From assembly GCF_024756275.1 (NCBI RefSeq), contig NZ_JANUGQ010000001.1, positions 620,001 to 684,000 on the forward strand: 64,000 bases of DNA, in the 5' to 3' direction. The notes under the pieces were generated by a model. The model was not told where the DNA came from. It ran no database searches and saw nothing but the letters and a program-made list of their open reading frames with translations. Every line of letters begins with the position of its first letter. Position 1 is the first letter of the stretch. Source of the stretch: Streptomyces pyxinae. GTDB lineage: Bacteria; Actinomycetota; Actinomycetes; Streptomycetales; Streptomycetaceae. This document shows positions 45,745-55,240 of the stretch, piece after piece. The translations under genes and the position numbers were made by a program.

Positions 45745-46683
45745 ATGCACACCGTCGCCGTCCTCGCTCTCGACCAGGTGATCCCCTTCGATCTCGCCAC
45801 CCCGATCGAGACCTTCTCGCGCGCCCGGCTCCCCGACGGCCGGCCCGGTTACCGGATCCGGGTGTGCGCCGAGCGGCCCGAGGTGGCGGCGGGCGCGTTC
45901 GCACTGCGGGCGCCGTGGGGTCTGGAGGGACTGCGGGACGCGGACACGGTGATCGTGCCGGGCACGACCGCCCCGGTGCCGCCGCTGCCTGCGGCCGTAC
46001 GGGAGGAGCTGCGGGCCGCCGCCGCCCGGGGCACCCGGATCGCCTCCATCTGCGTCGGCACCTTCGTGCTGGCCGAGGCCGGGCTGCTGGACGGACTGCG
46101 GGCCACCACCCACTGGATCGCCGCCGACCAGCTGGCCGCCGCCTACCCGGCGGTGGAGGTCGATCCGGACGTGCTGTACGTCGACAACGGACAGATTCTG
46201 ACATCCGCCGGCGCGGCGGCCGGGCTCGATCTCTGTCTGCACATGGTCCGCCGGGACTACGGCTCCGCCGTGGCCGCCGACTCCGCCCGGCTGTCCGTGA
46301 TGCCGCTGGAACGCGAGGGCGGCCAGGCGCAGTTCATCGTCCACGACCACTCCCCCGCCCCGGCCGGGTCCGCCCTGGAACCGCTGCTCGACTGGCTGCG
46401 CGAGAACCTGGCCCGGGAGCTCTCCCTCGCCGAGATCGCCGCGCACGCCGGGACCAGCACCCGCACGCTGATGCGCCGCTTCCGCGAGCAGACCGGCACC
46501 ACCCCGCTCCAGTGGCTGCACCGGGCGCGGGTGCGGCAGGCCCAGCATCTGCTGGAGACCACCGATCACTCGGTGGAGCGCATCGGCGCCCAGGTCGGCT
46601 TCGGTTCCGCGACCGCCTTCCGGGACCGGTTCAAGCGCACGACGGGCGTCAGCCCGGTCACCTATCGCCGGACCTTCGGCTGA
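45745..46683 (+). CDS. GlxA-family transcriptional regulator (DJ-1-like + AraC HTH)
   Basis: 312 residues: N-terminal GATase1/DJ-1-like domain (1-180; elbow cysteine in IASICVGTFVLAEAG) and C-terminal AraC-type double HTH (215-312; LSLAEIAAHAGTSTRTLMRRF and IGAQVGFGSATAFRDRFKR). It is divergent from the DJ-1 gene, with 254 bp between them, so it likely controls that operon. Downstream, at 46690-46735, a 15-bp CGGCTGACAGTCGT unit is repeated three times. Confidence 0.9.
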   Translation: MHTVAVLALDQVIPFDLATPIETFSRARLPDGRPGYRIRVCAERPEVAAGAFALRAPWGLEGLRDADTVIVPGTTAPVPPLPAAVREELRAAAARGTRIASICVGTFVLAEAGLLDGLRATTHWIAADQLAAAYPAVEVDPDVLYVDNGQILTSAGAAAGLDLCLHMVRRDYGSAVAADSARLSVMPLEREGGQAQFIVHDHSPAPAGSALEPLLDWLRENLARELSLAEIAAHAGTSTRTLMRRFREQTGTTPLQWLHRARVRQAQHLLETTDHSVERIGAQVGFGSATAFRDRFKRTTGVSPVTYRRTFG

Positions 46684-46861
46684 CCGCCGTACGGTCGGCT
46701 GACAGTCGTCGGCTGACAGTCGTCGGCTGACAGCTGTCCACAGTTGTCACTCGACACCCGCCCAGGCACGGGCCCGGACATGCTCCGGCCGGGTGAATCC
46801 GTACGCCGTCCGCCGCAGCGTTCCGGTGGGCGGCGGGGACGCGCCGGGAGGGTGAAGGCGG

Positions 46862-48178
46862 GTGCCGGGGCCCGGGGTCCCGGGTTCCGGCACCCGTACC
46901 GCAGCCGAGTCCCCGGAGCGTCCCATGCCCTCGGTGATCACCGACCGGCCCGCCGTCCCCGCCTCCCGGCGACCCGCGCCGGCGGGCGGCCCGCCCGGGC
47001 GGAAGCGGCCCGCGCGGTCCCTCCGGTACGCCGCTCCCGCACTGCTCGGGTACCTGGCGGTGCGGCTGTCCGGGCTGCTGGTGCTGGCCCGCTGGGCGCA
47101 CCTCAAGGGCCATGGGCTGCGCCCGGTGCTGGCGGGCACCTGGGACTCGCGCTGGTACCTGGACATCGCGGCCCACGGCTACACCGACCGGCTGGGCACC
47201 GCGCTGGACGCCAACAATCTGGCGTTCTTCCCCCTCTACCCGGCGCTGATCAGGGCGGCCTCGGCGGTGACGCCCGGGTCTCTCGGATCGCCCGGGTCGC
47301 CCGGGTCGCCCGGGTCGCCCGGGTCGCCCGGGTCGCCCGGCGCGGTGGCGCTGGTGCTGGCCGTGGGGTGCTCGCTCGCCGCCGCCTGGGGGATCTTCGC
47401 GGTGGGCGACCGGCTCTGCGGCCGGCGCGCCGGGACGGCGCTCGCGGTGCTGTGGGGCGCGTCGCCGGTCGGCGCGGTCCAGTGGATGGCGTACACCGAG
47501 TCGCTGTTCACCGCGCTGGCCGCCTGGGCGCTCTACGCGGTGCTGGCGAGGCGCTGGGGGTGGGCGGCCGGGCTCGCGGTGGCGGCGGGGCTCACCCGGC
47601 CGACCGGGATCGCGGTGGCGGCGGCGGTCGCGGCGGCCGGACTGGTCGCGGCGTACCGGGCACCCGGCGGGACCGCCCGGCGGGGGCCGCTGCTGGCCGC
47701 GCTGACCGCGCCGCTCGGCTGGCTCGGCTACACCGGCTGGGTGGGCGCGCGGCTGGGACGCTGGGACGGCTACTTCGCGGTGCAGCGGCTCTGGCGCAAC
47801 CAGTGGGACGGCGGCGCCGTCACCCTGCGGAACCTCCGCGAGCTGCTGCTGTACGACCGGACCCCGCAGCTCTTCCTGGTGCTGGTGTCGGTGGTGCTGG
47901 CCGGGTCGGTGGCGCTGTATCTGCTCTGTCTGGCCGACCGGCAGCCGCTCGCCCTGCTGGTCTTCTGCGGGGCGCTGCTGCTGGTGGTGCTGGGCAGTGG
48001 TGGGGTCTACTTCCCGCGCGCCCGCTTCCTGCTGCCCGGCTTCCCGCTGCTGCTGCCGGTCGCGGTGGCGGTGAGCCGCGCCCGGCCACCGGTGGCGCTG
48101 CTGGTGCTGGGCGCGGCGGCGCTGGTGTCGGCCTGGGCGGGCGGCTGCATGCTGCTCGTCTGGACGGGACCGCCGTAG
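46862..48178 (+). CDS. Polytopic membrane glycosyltransferase, PIG-V/GT39-like
   Basis: 438 residues from GTG 46862 (behind GGGAGGGTGAAGG), or 417 from ATG 46925. About ten membrane helices. The first extracytoplasmic loop has WDSRWYLDIAAHGY and FFPLYPALI, the acidic-residue loop typical of polyprenyl-phosphomannose-dependent mannosyltransferases of the PIG-V branch. Likely glycosylates a cell-surface acceptor using a lipid-linked sugar. A GSP tripeptide repeat interrupts the loop after residue 140. Confidence 0.78.
   Translation: MPGPGVPGSGTRTAAESPERPMPSVITDRPAVPASRRPAPAGGPPGRKRPARSLRYAAPALLGYLAVRLSGLLVLARWAHLKGHGLRPVLAGTWDSRWYLDIAAHGYTDRLGTALDANNLAFFPLYPALIRAASAVTPGSLGSPGSPGSPGSPGSPGSPGAVALVLAVGCSLAAAWGIFAVGDRLCGRRAGTALAVLWGASPVGAVQWMAYTESLFTALAAWALYAVLARRWGWAAGLAVAAGLTRPTGIAVAAAVAAAGLVAAYRAPGGTARRGPLLAALTAPLGWLGYTGWVGARLGRWDGYFAVQRLWRNQWDGGAVTLRNLRELLLYDRTPQLFLVLVSVVLAGSVALYLLCLADRQPLALLVFCGALLLVVLGSGGVYFPRARFLLPGFPLLLPVAVAVSRARPPVALLVLGAAALVSAWAGGCMLLVWTGPP
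47285..47338 (+). repeat. In-frame 9-bp repeat coding for Gly-Ser-Pro
   Basis: Five perfect copies of GGGTCGCCC plus one variant (GGATCGCCC) in tandem. They encode six GSP units in a loop between two membrane helices. Copy number could vary by slippage without breaking the frame. Confidence 0.9.
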
Positions 48179-48206
48179 AGCCGCCCGGCCCGTGGGGTCC
48201 CGCCGC

Positions 48207-48869
48207 TCAGCCGAGCGCGAGCAGCACCACGAGAAGCAGGCCACCGGCGAGGGCCGGGCCGAGGATCTCGTACGCCCAGCGCACCCGTACGGTCCCCTGC
48301 GCGCCCGGGCGGTCGGCATTCCGCTCGGCCAGGTCCCGCAGCTCGGTGATGGTCCGGTCCGCCTGGGCCGTACGGGCCTGGACGTCGGTCACGTCGGCGG
48401 TGACCGGGGTCCGGCCGTGCGGGTCGTCCTGGGAGGCTCGCGCCTGGAGCCGGGCGGCCCGCTTGCGCTGGCGCAGCGAGACCGGGACGGCCCACAGCTG
48501 GAACTTGCTGCCGTCCCGCAGCAGCACCTCGCTGGAGTACCCGGCCCGTACGTCGGCCACCCGGGCCCACGGCAGCACGATGTCCCGGAACGGGTTGCGC
48601 ACCCGCAGCCGGTCGTCGTTGGCGAAGACGGCCGGCCGGAAGGTGAAGGCCACCACGAGCGGCACCACCAGCAGCAGCCCGGCCAGCGCCAGCCAGGGCG
48701 TCCGCCCCGACCCCCGGATCAGCCCGTCCACCGCGAACCAGCAGGCCAGCGCGAGCATCAGCCCGCCGCCCACCATGCCGGGCACCGACCGGTAGGACCG
48801 GTCGGCGTACACCGGCTCGGCCGGCTCGGCCGGCTCGTCGGGACTGGAATCCGGGCGGCCACTCGTCAT
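48207..48869 (-). CDS. PH-domain-like membrane protein
   Basis: 220 residues. Two N-terminal helices (about 32-49 and 58-75), then a bacterial PH-like domain of the bPH_6 type (NDDRLRVRNPFRDIVLPWARVADVR region, given in part), a charged segment, and a C-terminal helix (VRWAYEILGPALAGGLLLVVLLALG). Common in actinobacteria; function unknown. Confidence 0.8.
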   Translation of the reverse strand: MTSGRPDSSPDEPAEPAEPVYADRSYRSVPGMVGGGLMLALACWFAVDGLIRGSGRTPWLALAGLLLVVPLVVAFTFRPAVFANDDRLRVRNPFRDIVLPWARVADVRAGYSSEVLLRDGSKFQLWAVPVSLRQRKRAARLQARASQDDPHGRTPVTADVTDVQARTAQADRTITELRDLAERNADRPGAQGTVRVRWAYEILGPALAGGLLLVVLLALG

Positions 48870-48971
48870 GCCCCCGATTCTGCCTCACCCCCTCCCACCC
48901 CCTCCCGGCAACCCGGACCGGCGCCGGCGGCCGGCCCCGCCCCGGACCCCCGGCGAGGCACCGACCGTGCT

Positions 48972-49007
48972 CGGTCCCCGCCACCCCCGGAGGAGTGGCG
49001 GGGACCG
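48972..49007 (-). terminator. Hairpin after the second DUF397 gene
   Basis: CGGTCCCCGCCAC (48972-48984) and GTGGCGGGGACCG (48995-49007) form a perfect 13-bp stem with a 10-nt loop, just beyond the minus-strand stop at 49023. Confidence 0.8.
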
Positions 49008-49022
49008 GTCGCACCGGGGCGG

Positions 49023-49214
49023 TCAGTGGCGGGTCATGGCGACGAAGGTCGTCCAGGCTTCGGCGGAGACGGCGAGGGAGGGGCCGGTCGGGGTCTTGCT
49101 GTCCCGGACCGGGACCGTGCCGTGCGAGGCGGCGAGGTTGGTGGCCACCTCGACGCAGACGCCACCGTTCTCGCTGTAGGAGGACGTGAACCAGCGGGGG
49201 GATGCGTTCTTCAC
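49023..49214 (-). CDS. DUF397 protein (second copy)
   Basis: 63 residues: SPRWFTSSYSENGGVCVEVA, VPVRDSKTPTGPSLAVS and AWTTFVAM are the three DUF397 blocks. Paralogue of 49353-49544, about 60% identical by eye. Separated from it by a terminator, so probably expressed from its own promoter in 49215-49300. DUF397 proteins pair with XRE regulators and can inhibit or assist them (Scr2 and BldB-like systems). Confidence 0.88.
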   Translation of the reverse strand: MKNASPRWFTSSYSENGGVCVEVATNLAASHGTVPVRDSKTPTGPSLAVSAEAWTTFVAMTRH

Positions 49215-49300
49215 GGGATGCCCTTTCGCGACTGGTCGAGCGCCGGCACCGGGGCCGTCCGAGTGAGCGCCCCGGTCTGTGGCCGATGGTAGGACGCGAA

Positions 49301-49337
49301 AGCCCCCGCCACTCCCGAAAGGGGAACGGCGGGGGCT
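49301..49337 (-). terminator. Terminator between the DUF397 genes
   Basis: AGCCCCCGCC (49301-49310) pairs with GGCGGGGGCT (49328-49337). Inside, TCCC-GAAA-GGGG forms a second stem with a GNRA loop. On the minus strand TTTCGCG follows. Confidence 0.8.
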
Positions 49338-49352
49338 CAGCAGGCCGAAACG

Positions 49353-49544
49353 TCAGCCGCGCACCATGCCGACGAAGGAGGCCCAGGCGCCGGCGGAGAC
49401 CGCCAGGGACGGCCGGCTCAAGTCCTTGGAGTCCCGGACCGGGACCACGCCGTGCGTCGCGACCAGGTTGGCGGCCACCTCGACGCACTGGCCGCCGTTG
49501 TTGCTGTACGAGGACTTGAACCAGCGGGGGGATTCGGTGTTCAC
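49353..49544 (-). CDS. DUF397 protein (first copy)
   Basis: 63 residues with the blocks SPRWFKSSYSNNGGQCVEVA, VPVRDSKDLSRPSLAVS and AWASFVGM. Its GTG start at 49544 overlaps the stop of the XRE gene (GTGA, 49541-49544), so the two are translated together. Probably the cognate partner of that regulator. Confidence 0.9.
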   Translation of the reverse strand: MNTESPRWFKSSYSNNGGQCVEVAANLVATHGVVPVRDSKDLSRPSLAVSAGAWASFVGMVRG

Positions 49545-50368
49545 GTGGTGCCCTTTCGCAACTCTTTGATCAATGCCACGGATTCGGACTGGGAGAGCGC
49601 ATTGGCCTGCAACTGATGGTAGTCCGTCAGCAGCGGCACGATGAAGTCACTGTCTCGTTCGAGATGGCCTCGGTGCGCGGACTCGGCGTACGACGCCAAC
49701 GAGCGGTCCGGCATCGTCAGCAAGGTGACCGGCAAGTCAAACGGGCGATCGGCTCCCATCCCGAACGGGGCCACCTGGAGCACCGTGTTGGGCAGCGCGG
49801 CGAACTCCAGCAGCCGGTCGTACTGCTTCCGCATCACGGCCGGGCTGCCGACCGGTCGGCGCAGACAGCTCTCGTCCAGCACCGCCGAGATCAGCGGGGG
49901 CGGGGTCCGCTCCAGGCTGGCCTGCCGCTGCTCCACCAGCCTTATGCGCTCCTCCGCCTGCTCAGGGGTGATCGTCTTCCGCCTGACGGCGCTCTCCGCC
50001 AGCTCCAGCGCGTACTCCCGGATCTGGAGCAGTCCCGGGATGACACCGACCTCGTACAGCCGGATCTCCGCCGCCTTGGCCTCGCGCTCCAGGAACCCCG
50101 GAAGCCCTTCGATGAGGGTCGCGTAGCGGACGCCCTTGCTCATCTGCTGGAACTTGGTCCCGGTGCCGAGCGCCCGGTCCATTTTGCGAGCGAAACGCAG
50201 AGTAGGAGGCCGACGACCAGTTTCCACGGCGGAAATATGCGTCCCCGAACAGCCTCCCTTGGTACCCACCTGGTCCTGGGTCAGGCCCTGCGCGTCCCTG
50301 GCCTCGCGCAACTTCGCCCCGAAGCGCGCCTGGGGCGATTCCTCGGGCTCCAACTCCTTGCGGTTCAC
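49541..50368 (-). CDS. XRE-family regulator with DUF5753 (Scr1-like)
   Basis: 275 residues: HTH_XRE (about 15-70; FGAKLREARDAQGLTQDQVG) and a C-terminal DUF5753 domain (about 95-270; IRLYEVGVIPGLLQIREYAL, QYDRLLEFAALPNTVLQVAPFG). The GTG at 50368 is preferred, with AGGTGG 8 nt upstream; GTG 50383 is possible. Typical actinobacterial partner of DUF397 proteins. The palindrome at 50445-50460 in the divergent spacer is a likely own operator. Confidence 0.92.
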   Translation of the reverse strand: MNRKELEPEESPQARFGAKLREARDAQGLTQDQVGTKGGCSGTHISAVETGRRPPTLRFARKMDRALGTGTKFQQMSKGVRYATLIEGLPGFLEREAKAAEIRLYEVGVIPGLLQIREYALELAESAVRRKTITPEQAEERIRLVEQRQASLERTPPPLISAVLDESCLRRPVGSPAVMRKQYDRLLEFAALPNTVLQVAPFGMGADRPFDLPVTLLTMPDRSLASYAESAHRGHLERDSDFIVPLLTDYHQLQANALSQSESVALIKELRKGTT

Positions 50369-50444
50369 CTGCGACCACCTCACTCTCCGAGCACCCAACG
50401 CAAGTTGAAGACGGTCCGACCGTAGTCCAACCTGAGTGCTCCCG

Positions 50445-50460
50445 GTAGTGAAATCACTAC
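50445..50460. promoter_or_regulatory. Palindrome GTAGTGAAATCACTAC
   Basis: 7-bp perfect arms (GTAGTGA/TCACTAC) around AA, in the 108-bp spacer between the XRE gene and the divergent three-gene operon, 17 bp before the rightward ATG. It is well placed for repression of the rightward operon and autoregulation of the XRE gene. Confidence 0.65.
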
Positions 50461-50476
50461 GGAGAGGAGTGGGCTT

Positions 50477-50734
50477 ATGTGTGCGGACGATTACCCGGAT
50501 GGAGTACCCGAGCCCCCGCAACTCCCGCTTCCCGGAACCCTCATGGTGGACCTGGTCCGCGATCGGGTCGGTGAGTTCCGGGGCGAGGAGTGCGGGCGCT
50601 GGTTCCTGCGGCCGATGGGTGGCGGGGTCGAGTGGACCGCCGACCCCGCCGACGTACGGCCGGCCAACCCGGAGCAGCGCATAAGGGCCAAGACGGCCCG
50701 CGCCAACGCCCGTTCGCGGGGTGAGGTGCTGTGA
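50477..50734 (+). CDS. Small hypothetical protein, first of a three-gene operon
   Basis: 85 residues, soluble. The segment VRDRVGEFRGEECGRWFLRPMGGGVEWTADP (given once, in part as RVGEFRGEECGRWFLRP) is a type I have seen often in streptomycete loci next to XRE/DUF397 genes, with no known function. RBS GGAGAGGAG lies 8 nt before the ATG. Its stop overlaps the next start (GTGA). Confidence 0.72.
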   Translation: MCADDYPDGVPEPPQLPLPGTLMVDLVRDRVGEFRGEECGRWFLRPMGGGVEWTADPADVRPANPEQRIRAKTARANARSRGEVL

Positions 50735-51048
50735 CCCGCCACCGCTTACGGCCCCTGCGCCGCCGGGCCCGCGTCCGCGCCGTGCTGGCCGCCAACCTCG
50801 CCGCGTACTGCCAGGAGAACGACATCGACCTCCTGGCACGGATCTTCACGGACCCGGCCCCGGACTCCGGCCCACCGCCCAGCCGTTGGGAGACCCTGCG
50901 GCTCCGGGCGGACGACCTCCGCAGCCACCTCCACCACTACCGGGCGCGGCTGCGGATGGCGGTCCGCTGGTGGTGCACCCCACCCGCCAGACGCCGGGAG
51001 ATCGAGCGCGCGGCGGCGGCGATGCTGTCCCGGCTGCCACCCACATGA
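50731..51048 (+). CDS. Small basic hypothetical protein
   Basis: 105 residues, Arg-rich, with helical segments (VRAVLAANLAAYCQENDIDLL; RLRADDLRSHLHHYRARLRMAVRWW). No domain recognised. GTG start overlaps the upstream stop (GTGA) and the stop overlaps the next ATG (ATGA). Confidence 0.65.
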   Translation: MTRHRLRPLRRRARVRAVLAANLAAYCQENDIDLLARIFTDPAPDSGPPPSRWETLRLRADDLRSHLHHYRARLRMAVRWWCTPPARRREIERAAAAMLSRLPPT

Positions 51049-51485
51049 ACCCGGACACGGACACGACGAGTGCGGAGCCGGCCATCTACTGGTGCGAGGT
51101 CGCCGCCGAGGGCCCGGTCTACAGCACGGGCCGGGTCGTCCGGTACGTCCTCGGCACCTGGCAGACCCTCTCCCCGGTCCTGGCCCTGCGCTGGCTCCGC
51201 GGCGAGGCCCGCCGCATAGCCGACCGCCTCGACCCCGACCCCGCGTGTGCCGCCTGGGTCACCGAGGCCATGCGCCAACCGGTCACCCCGGTCCCCGACT
51301 GCCCCGCCGAACTCCGCGTCTGGGCCGCCGACCCGGCCGACCAGCGCGCCGCCCGCGCCCACCTCAAGGCCGGCGTACCCCTGACCGTCACGGTCCCCGA
51401 CACCGACTGCCGCTACACCCTCACCATCCGCCCCCTCCACCTCCCCGCCCCCGCCCGCCGCCACTGGTGGCAGCGGGCCCACTGA
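51045..51485 (+). CDS. Hypothetical protein, third gene of the operon
   Basis: 146 residues, soluble. It starts MNPDTDTTSAEPAIYWCEV and has a central LRWLRGEARRIADRLDPDPACAAWV. No family recognised. ATG overlaps the previous stop. A strong hairpin at 51536-51575 ends the operon. Confidence 0.65.
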   Translation: MNPDTDTTSAEPAIYWCEVAAEGPVYSTGRVVRYVLGTWQTLSPVLALRWLRGEARRIADRLDPDPACAAWVTEAMRQPVTPVPDCPAELRVWAADPADQRAARAHLKAGVPLTVTVPDTDCRYTLTIRPLHLPAPARRHWWQRAH

Positions 51486-51535
51486 CACCCCTCCGGGCAG
51501 CGACAACGGATCCCGCCGCCCGGAGGGGCCCACCC

Positions 51536-51575
51536 CCCCGCCCGGCCGCCGTCAAGGGTCGGCGGCCGGGCGGGG
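51536..51575 (+). terminator. Hairpin ending the 50.5-51.5 kb operon
   Basis: CCCCGCCCGGCCGCC (51536-51550) and GGCGGCCGGGCGGGG (51561-51575) form a perfect 15-bp stem with a 10-nt loop and no U-tract. Confidence 0.82.
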
Positions 51576-51671
51576 CCGTACGTGCGGGGTCGAGGCCGGG
51601 GCCCCGGGGGCGGTTTTCGGGTCGGGTCCGGACCGTTGCCGTTCTGTGTTCGGGCGGGGGTGTACAGGAAG

Positions 51672-51687
51672 CTACGCGCGTAGATAT
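51672..51687 (+). promoter_or_regulatory. CTACGCGCGTAG operator overlapping the deoC promoter
   Basis: The 12-bp palindrome (51672-51683) is identical to that before pnp. Its right edge overlaps a -10-like TAGATAT (51681-51687). The expected transcription start (about 51694-51697) coincides with the GTG, so the mRNA is probably leaderless, and a bound repressor would block the -10 region. Confidence 0.65.
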
Positions 51688-51696
51688 GCTCCCCTG

Positions 51697-52650
51697 GTGA
51701 CCATGCCCACTACTGCCAACGCATTCGCTGACGTGACCGCGTCCGACAGCACACTGCGGCGCTTCCTGCACGGGCTGCCCGGTGTCGACCCCGTCGGTCT
51801 CGAAGCGCGCGCCGCGTCTCTCGGTACCCGCTCGATCAAGACCACGGCCAAGGCGTACGCCATCGACCTGGCCATCTCCATGATCGACCTGACGACCCTG
51901 GAAGGCGCGGACACCCCGGGCAAGGTCCGGGCGCTCGCCGCCAAGGCCGTCAACCCCGATCCGACCGACCGCACCACTCCCCGTACCGCCGCGGTCTGCG
52001 TCTACCCCGACATGGTGGCCACCGCCAAGGCCGGCCTGGCGGGCACGGACGTGAAGGTCGCCTCGGTGGCGACCGCCTTCCCGGCCGGCCGGGCCGCGCT
52101 CGACGTGAAGCTGGCGGACGTGCGCGACGCCGTCGCCGCCGGGGCGGACGAGATCGACATGGTGATCGACCGCGGGGCCTTCCTCGCCGGTCACTACCTG
52201 AAGGTCCACGAGGAGATCACGGCCGTGAAGGAGGCCTCGGGCGCCGCCCGGCTGAAGGTCATCTTCGAGACCGGCGAGCTCTCCACGTACGACAACATCC
52301 GCCGCGCCTCCTGGCTCGGGATGCTGGGCGGGGCGGACTTCATCAAGACCTCCACCGGCAAGGTGGCCGTCAACGCCACCCCGGCCAACACCCTGCTCAT
52401 GCTGGAGGCGGTCCGCGACTTCCGCGCCCAGACCGGCATCCAGATCGGTGTGAAGCCGGCCGGCGGCATCCGCTCCACCAAGGACGCGATCAAGTTCCTG
52501 GTGCTGGTGAACGAGACGGCCGGTGCCGACTGGCTGGACAACCACTGGTTCAGGTTCGGCGCGTCGAGCCTGCTCAACGACCTGCTCATGCAGCGGCAGA
52601 AGCTGGCCACCGGACGTTACTCCGGCCCCGACTATGTGACGGTGGACTGA
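51697..52650 (+). CDS. deoC: Deoxyribose-phosphate aldolase
   Basis: Splits 2-deoxyribose-5-phosphate into glyceraldehyde-3-phosphate and acetaldehyde. 317 residues from GTG 51697 or 315 from ATG 51703; there is no RBS, consistent with a leaderless transcript. TIM-barrel signatures: DLTTLEGADTPGKVRALAAKA, EIDMVIDRGAFLAG, Schiff-base lysine in FIKTSTGK (Lys215 from ATG) and KPAGGIRSTKDAIKF. Acetaldehyde can be oxidised by the aldehyde dehydrogenase 5 nt downstream, and its substrate comes from pnp products. Confidence 0.95.
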   Translation: MTMPTTANAFADVTASDSTLRRFLHGLPGVDPVGLEARAASLGTRSIKTTAKAYAIDLAISMIDLTTLEGADTPGKVRALAAKAVNPDPTDRTTPRTAAVCVYPDMVATAKAGLAGTDVKVASVATAFPAGRAALDVKLADVRDAVAAGADEIDMVIDRGAFLAGHYLKVHEEITAVKEASGAARLKVIFETGELSTYDNIRRASWLGMLGGADFIKTSTGKVAVNATPANTLLMLEAVRDFRAQTGIQIGVKPAGGIRSTKDAIKFLVLVNETAGADWLDNHWFRFGASSLLNDLLMQRQKLATGRYSGPDYVTVD

Positions 52651-52655
52651 TCACC

Positions 52656-54084
<1,429 letters not shown>

Positions 54085-54092
<8 letters not shown>

Positions 54093-54981
54093 GTCTTCTC
54101 GTCTGAGCGTCCTCAAGACCTACAAGCTGTACGTCGGGGGGAAGTTCCCCCGCAGTGAGAGCGGCCGGGTGTACGAAGTGACGGACCACAAGGGCACCTG
54201 GCTGGCCAATGTCCCGCTGTCGTCCCGCAAGGACGCCCGGGACGCGGTCGTCGCGGCGCGCAAGGCGTTCGGCGGCTGGTCCGGCGCCACCGCGTACAAC
54301 CGGGGCCAGGTCCTCTACCGGGTCGCGGAGATGCTGGAGGGCCGGCGGAACCAGTTCGCCCACGAGGTGGCGCACGCCGAGGGGCTCTCCAAGTCGGCCG
54401 CCGCCGCGCAGGTCGAGGCCGCCGTGGACCGCTGGGTCTGGTACGCAGGCTGGACCGACAAGATCGGCCAGGTGGTGGGCGGCGGCAACCCGGTCGCCGG
54501 ACCGTTCTTCAACCTGTCGACGCCCGAGCCGACCGGCGTGGTCGCGATCGTGGCCCCCCAGGAGTCGTCGTTCCTGGGCCTGGTCTCGGTGATCGCCCCG
54601 GTGATCGCCACCGGCAACACCGCCGTGGTCATCGCCTCCGAGCGGTCCCCGCTGCCCGCGCTGGCCCTCGGCGAGGTGCTGGCCACCTCCGACCTGCCGG
54701 GCGGGGTGGTCAACGTGCTGTCCGGCAAGGCCGCCGAGCTGGGCGCCCCGCTCGCCGCGCACCAGGACGTCAACGCGCTGGACCTGACCGGGGCGGGCCC
54801 CGAGCTCGCCAAGGAGCTGGAGATCGCCGCCGCCGACAACCTGAAGCGCGTGCTGCGCCCGGGCCCGGCGGACGCGGACTTCACCGCCGACCCGGGTACG
54901 CACCGGCTGACCGCGTTCCTGGAGACCAAGACCGTCTGGCACCCGACGGGCTCCCTGGGCGCCTCGGGTACGGCGTACTGA
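54085..54981 (+). CDS. Truncated ALDH-fold protein without catalytic residues
   Basis: 298 residues. The N-terminal half follows the ALDH fold (YKLYVGGKFPRSESGR, AFGGWSGATAYNRGQVLYRVAEML, PTGVVAIVAPQESSFLGLVSVIAPVIATGN in part), but after VDALDLTGAGPEL-like sequence the catalytic domain is absent: no LELGGK Glu, no catalytic Cys, no GPV motif. Start ATG 54085 lies inside the end of the previous gene (8-nt overlap), implying coupled translation and probably a complex. The pair resembles ALDH16, whose second domain is likewise non-catalytic and shortened (established for bacterial ALDH16), but split into two genes. Confidence 0.88.
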
Positions 54982-54984
54982 CCG

Positions 54985-55097
54985 GTCTGACCGTCCTGAC
55001 CGGTGTCCGGCGCACTGATCGGTCTGACCGGTCTGATCGGTGCCCGGCGTACTGATCGGTCTGATCGGTGCCCGGTGTACTGATCGGCGCGCCGGTC
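54985..55097. repeat. Tandem repeats after the ALDH genes
   Basis: CTGATCGGTCTGATCGGTG(C)CCGG(C/T)GTA units of about 35 bp occur three times, with internal CTGA(T/C)CGGT repeats. Confidence 0.75.
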
Positions 55098-55240
55098 GGG
55101 TGCTGACCCGTGTACCGGCTCGCGCCTGCGTGCGCTGACGTGCGCCGGTGTGTGCCGAACGGCGTGAACGGCCCCGTCGCCCCTCCGTCCGGGGGCGGCG
55201 GGGCCCTTCTCGTATCCGGGGCGTCGGGCGGGACGGGCGG

